Below are positions 39,990 to 40,087 of a stretch of DNA of 40,087 nt, piece by piece. The DNA lies in assembly GCA_045594705.1 (NCBI GenBank), contig JAZNZB010000097.1, positions 1 to 40,087 of the forward strand, in the 5' to 3' direction. Every line of letters starts with the position of its first letter. Position 1 is the first letter of the stretch. Source of the stretch: SVQP01 sp045594705 (GTDB taxonomy: Bacteria > Bacillota > Clostridia > Oscillospirales > CAG-272). The position numbers and the translations under genes are program-made. The notes beneath the pieces were generated by a model that was not told the DNA's origin, did no database searches, and was given only the letters and a program-made list of their open reading frames with translations.

Positions 39990-40087
39990 TCAGATCTTGA
40001 TCTTCTTGATCTCCTCGGCGTAATACTGCACCAGCTCAAACTTGGAGCCGGGCATGAGTCGATGGTCGGGACAGGGGATGAAGCCGC
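39990..40087 (-). CDS. URO-D superfamily protein, paralogue 3 (C-terminal end only)
   Basis: The window ends inside this gene. The last 31 or so residues read GFIPCPDHRLMPGSKFELVQ and then YYAEEIKKIKI, nearly identical to the end of paralogue 1 (GFIPCPDHRLMPGTKFELVQ). It is therefore a close duplicate, first in line of the visible operon. The stop is at 39990-39992, 26 nt before paralogue 2. Confidence 0.85.
   Translation of the reverse strand, partial: GFIPCPDHRLMPGSKFELVQYYAEEIKKIKI

Overview
The window looks like a chromosomal segment of an uncultured, anaerobic, gut-type member of the Clostridia (Firmicutes). The support is near-consensus sigma-A promoters with AGGAGG ribosome sites, many XRE-type repressors, a BspA-like leucine-rich-repeat surface protein, a corrinoid-methyltransferase-type operon (RACE activator, DUF2284, URO-D enzymes), and GC-rich palindromic intergenic repeats common in Clostridia. 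I cannot place it more finely. No tRNA, rRNA, CRISPR array or complete insertion sequence was seen.

Layout. 0-5 kb: accessory region with an XRE regulator fused to an orotate-phosphoribosyltransferase-like domain, two more XRE regulators, a GNAT acetyltransferase with a complete leader-peptide attenuator, a Pth2-type peptidyl-tRNA hydrolase and a HAD phosphatase. 5.4-24.1 kb: one large plus-strand locus that opens with a TetR regulator and its two predicted operators, then a c-di-GMP HD-GYP/degenerate-EAL protein, then a surface-protein cluster closed by two tandem terminators. 24.1-28.3 kb: two unknown genes, a NagD-like HAD phosphatase, a D-amino-acid aminotransferase, palindromic repeats and one AT-rich membrane-protein gene. 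28.5-34.2 kb, minus strand: a lipoprotein gene, and a two-gene unit encoding an SGNH esterase and a 1244-residue secreted glycosidase-like protein. 34.3-35.3 kb: a YwaF-like membrane protein and a small XRE regulator. 35.7-40.1 kb, minus strand: a tightly overlapping operon of three URO-D-like methyltransferase paralogues, the reductive activator of corrinoid proteins and a DUF2284 protein. It continues past the right edge.

The most interesting part is 5.4-24.1 kb. It encodes seven membrane-inserted or exported proteins, six of them with a hydrophobic N-terminus ending in a SipW-cognate type (S/T)-x-A/S-W-F/I motif. It also encodes two ER-type (Ser/His) SipW-like signal peptidases. Five of the seven share a C-terminal W-[IV/L]-[ED]-G-x-D signature. 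In their midst lie a membrane-anchored McrB-like AAA+ ATPase and a partner resembling the N-terminal part of McrC-like DUF2357 proteins, with the nuclease part apparently replaced by a long charged coil and Glu/Pro and Lys/Pro repeats. My working model, which is inference, is a TetR- and c-di-GMP-controlled surface-fibre or pseudopilus-like assembly. In it the strongly codon-adapted protein at 8718-9536 is the major subunit, the paralogues are minor or tip subunits, the 1741-residue LRR protein is the adhesin, and the McrB/McrC-like pair is an energised cytoplasmic assembly module and not a restriction system.
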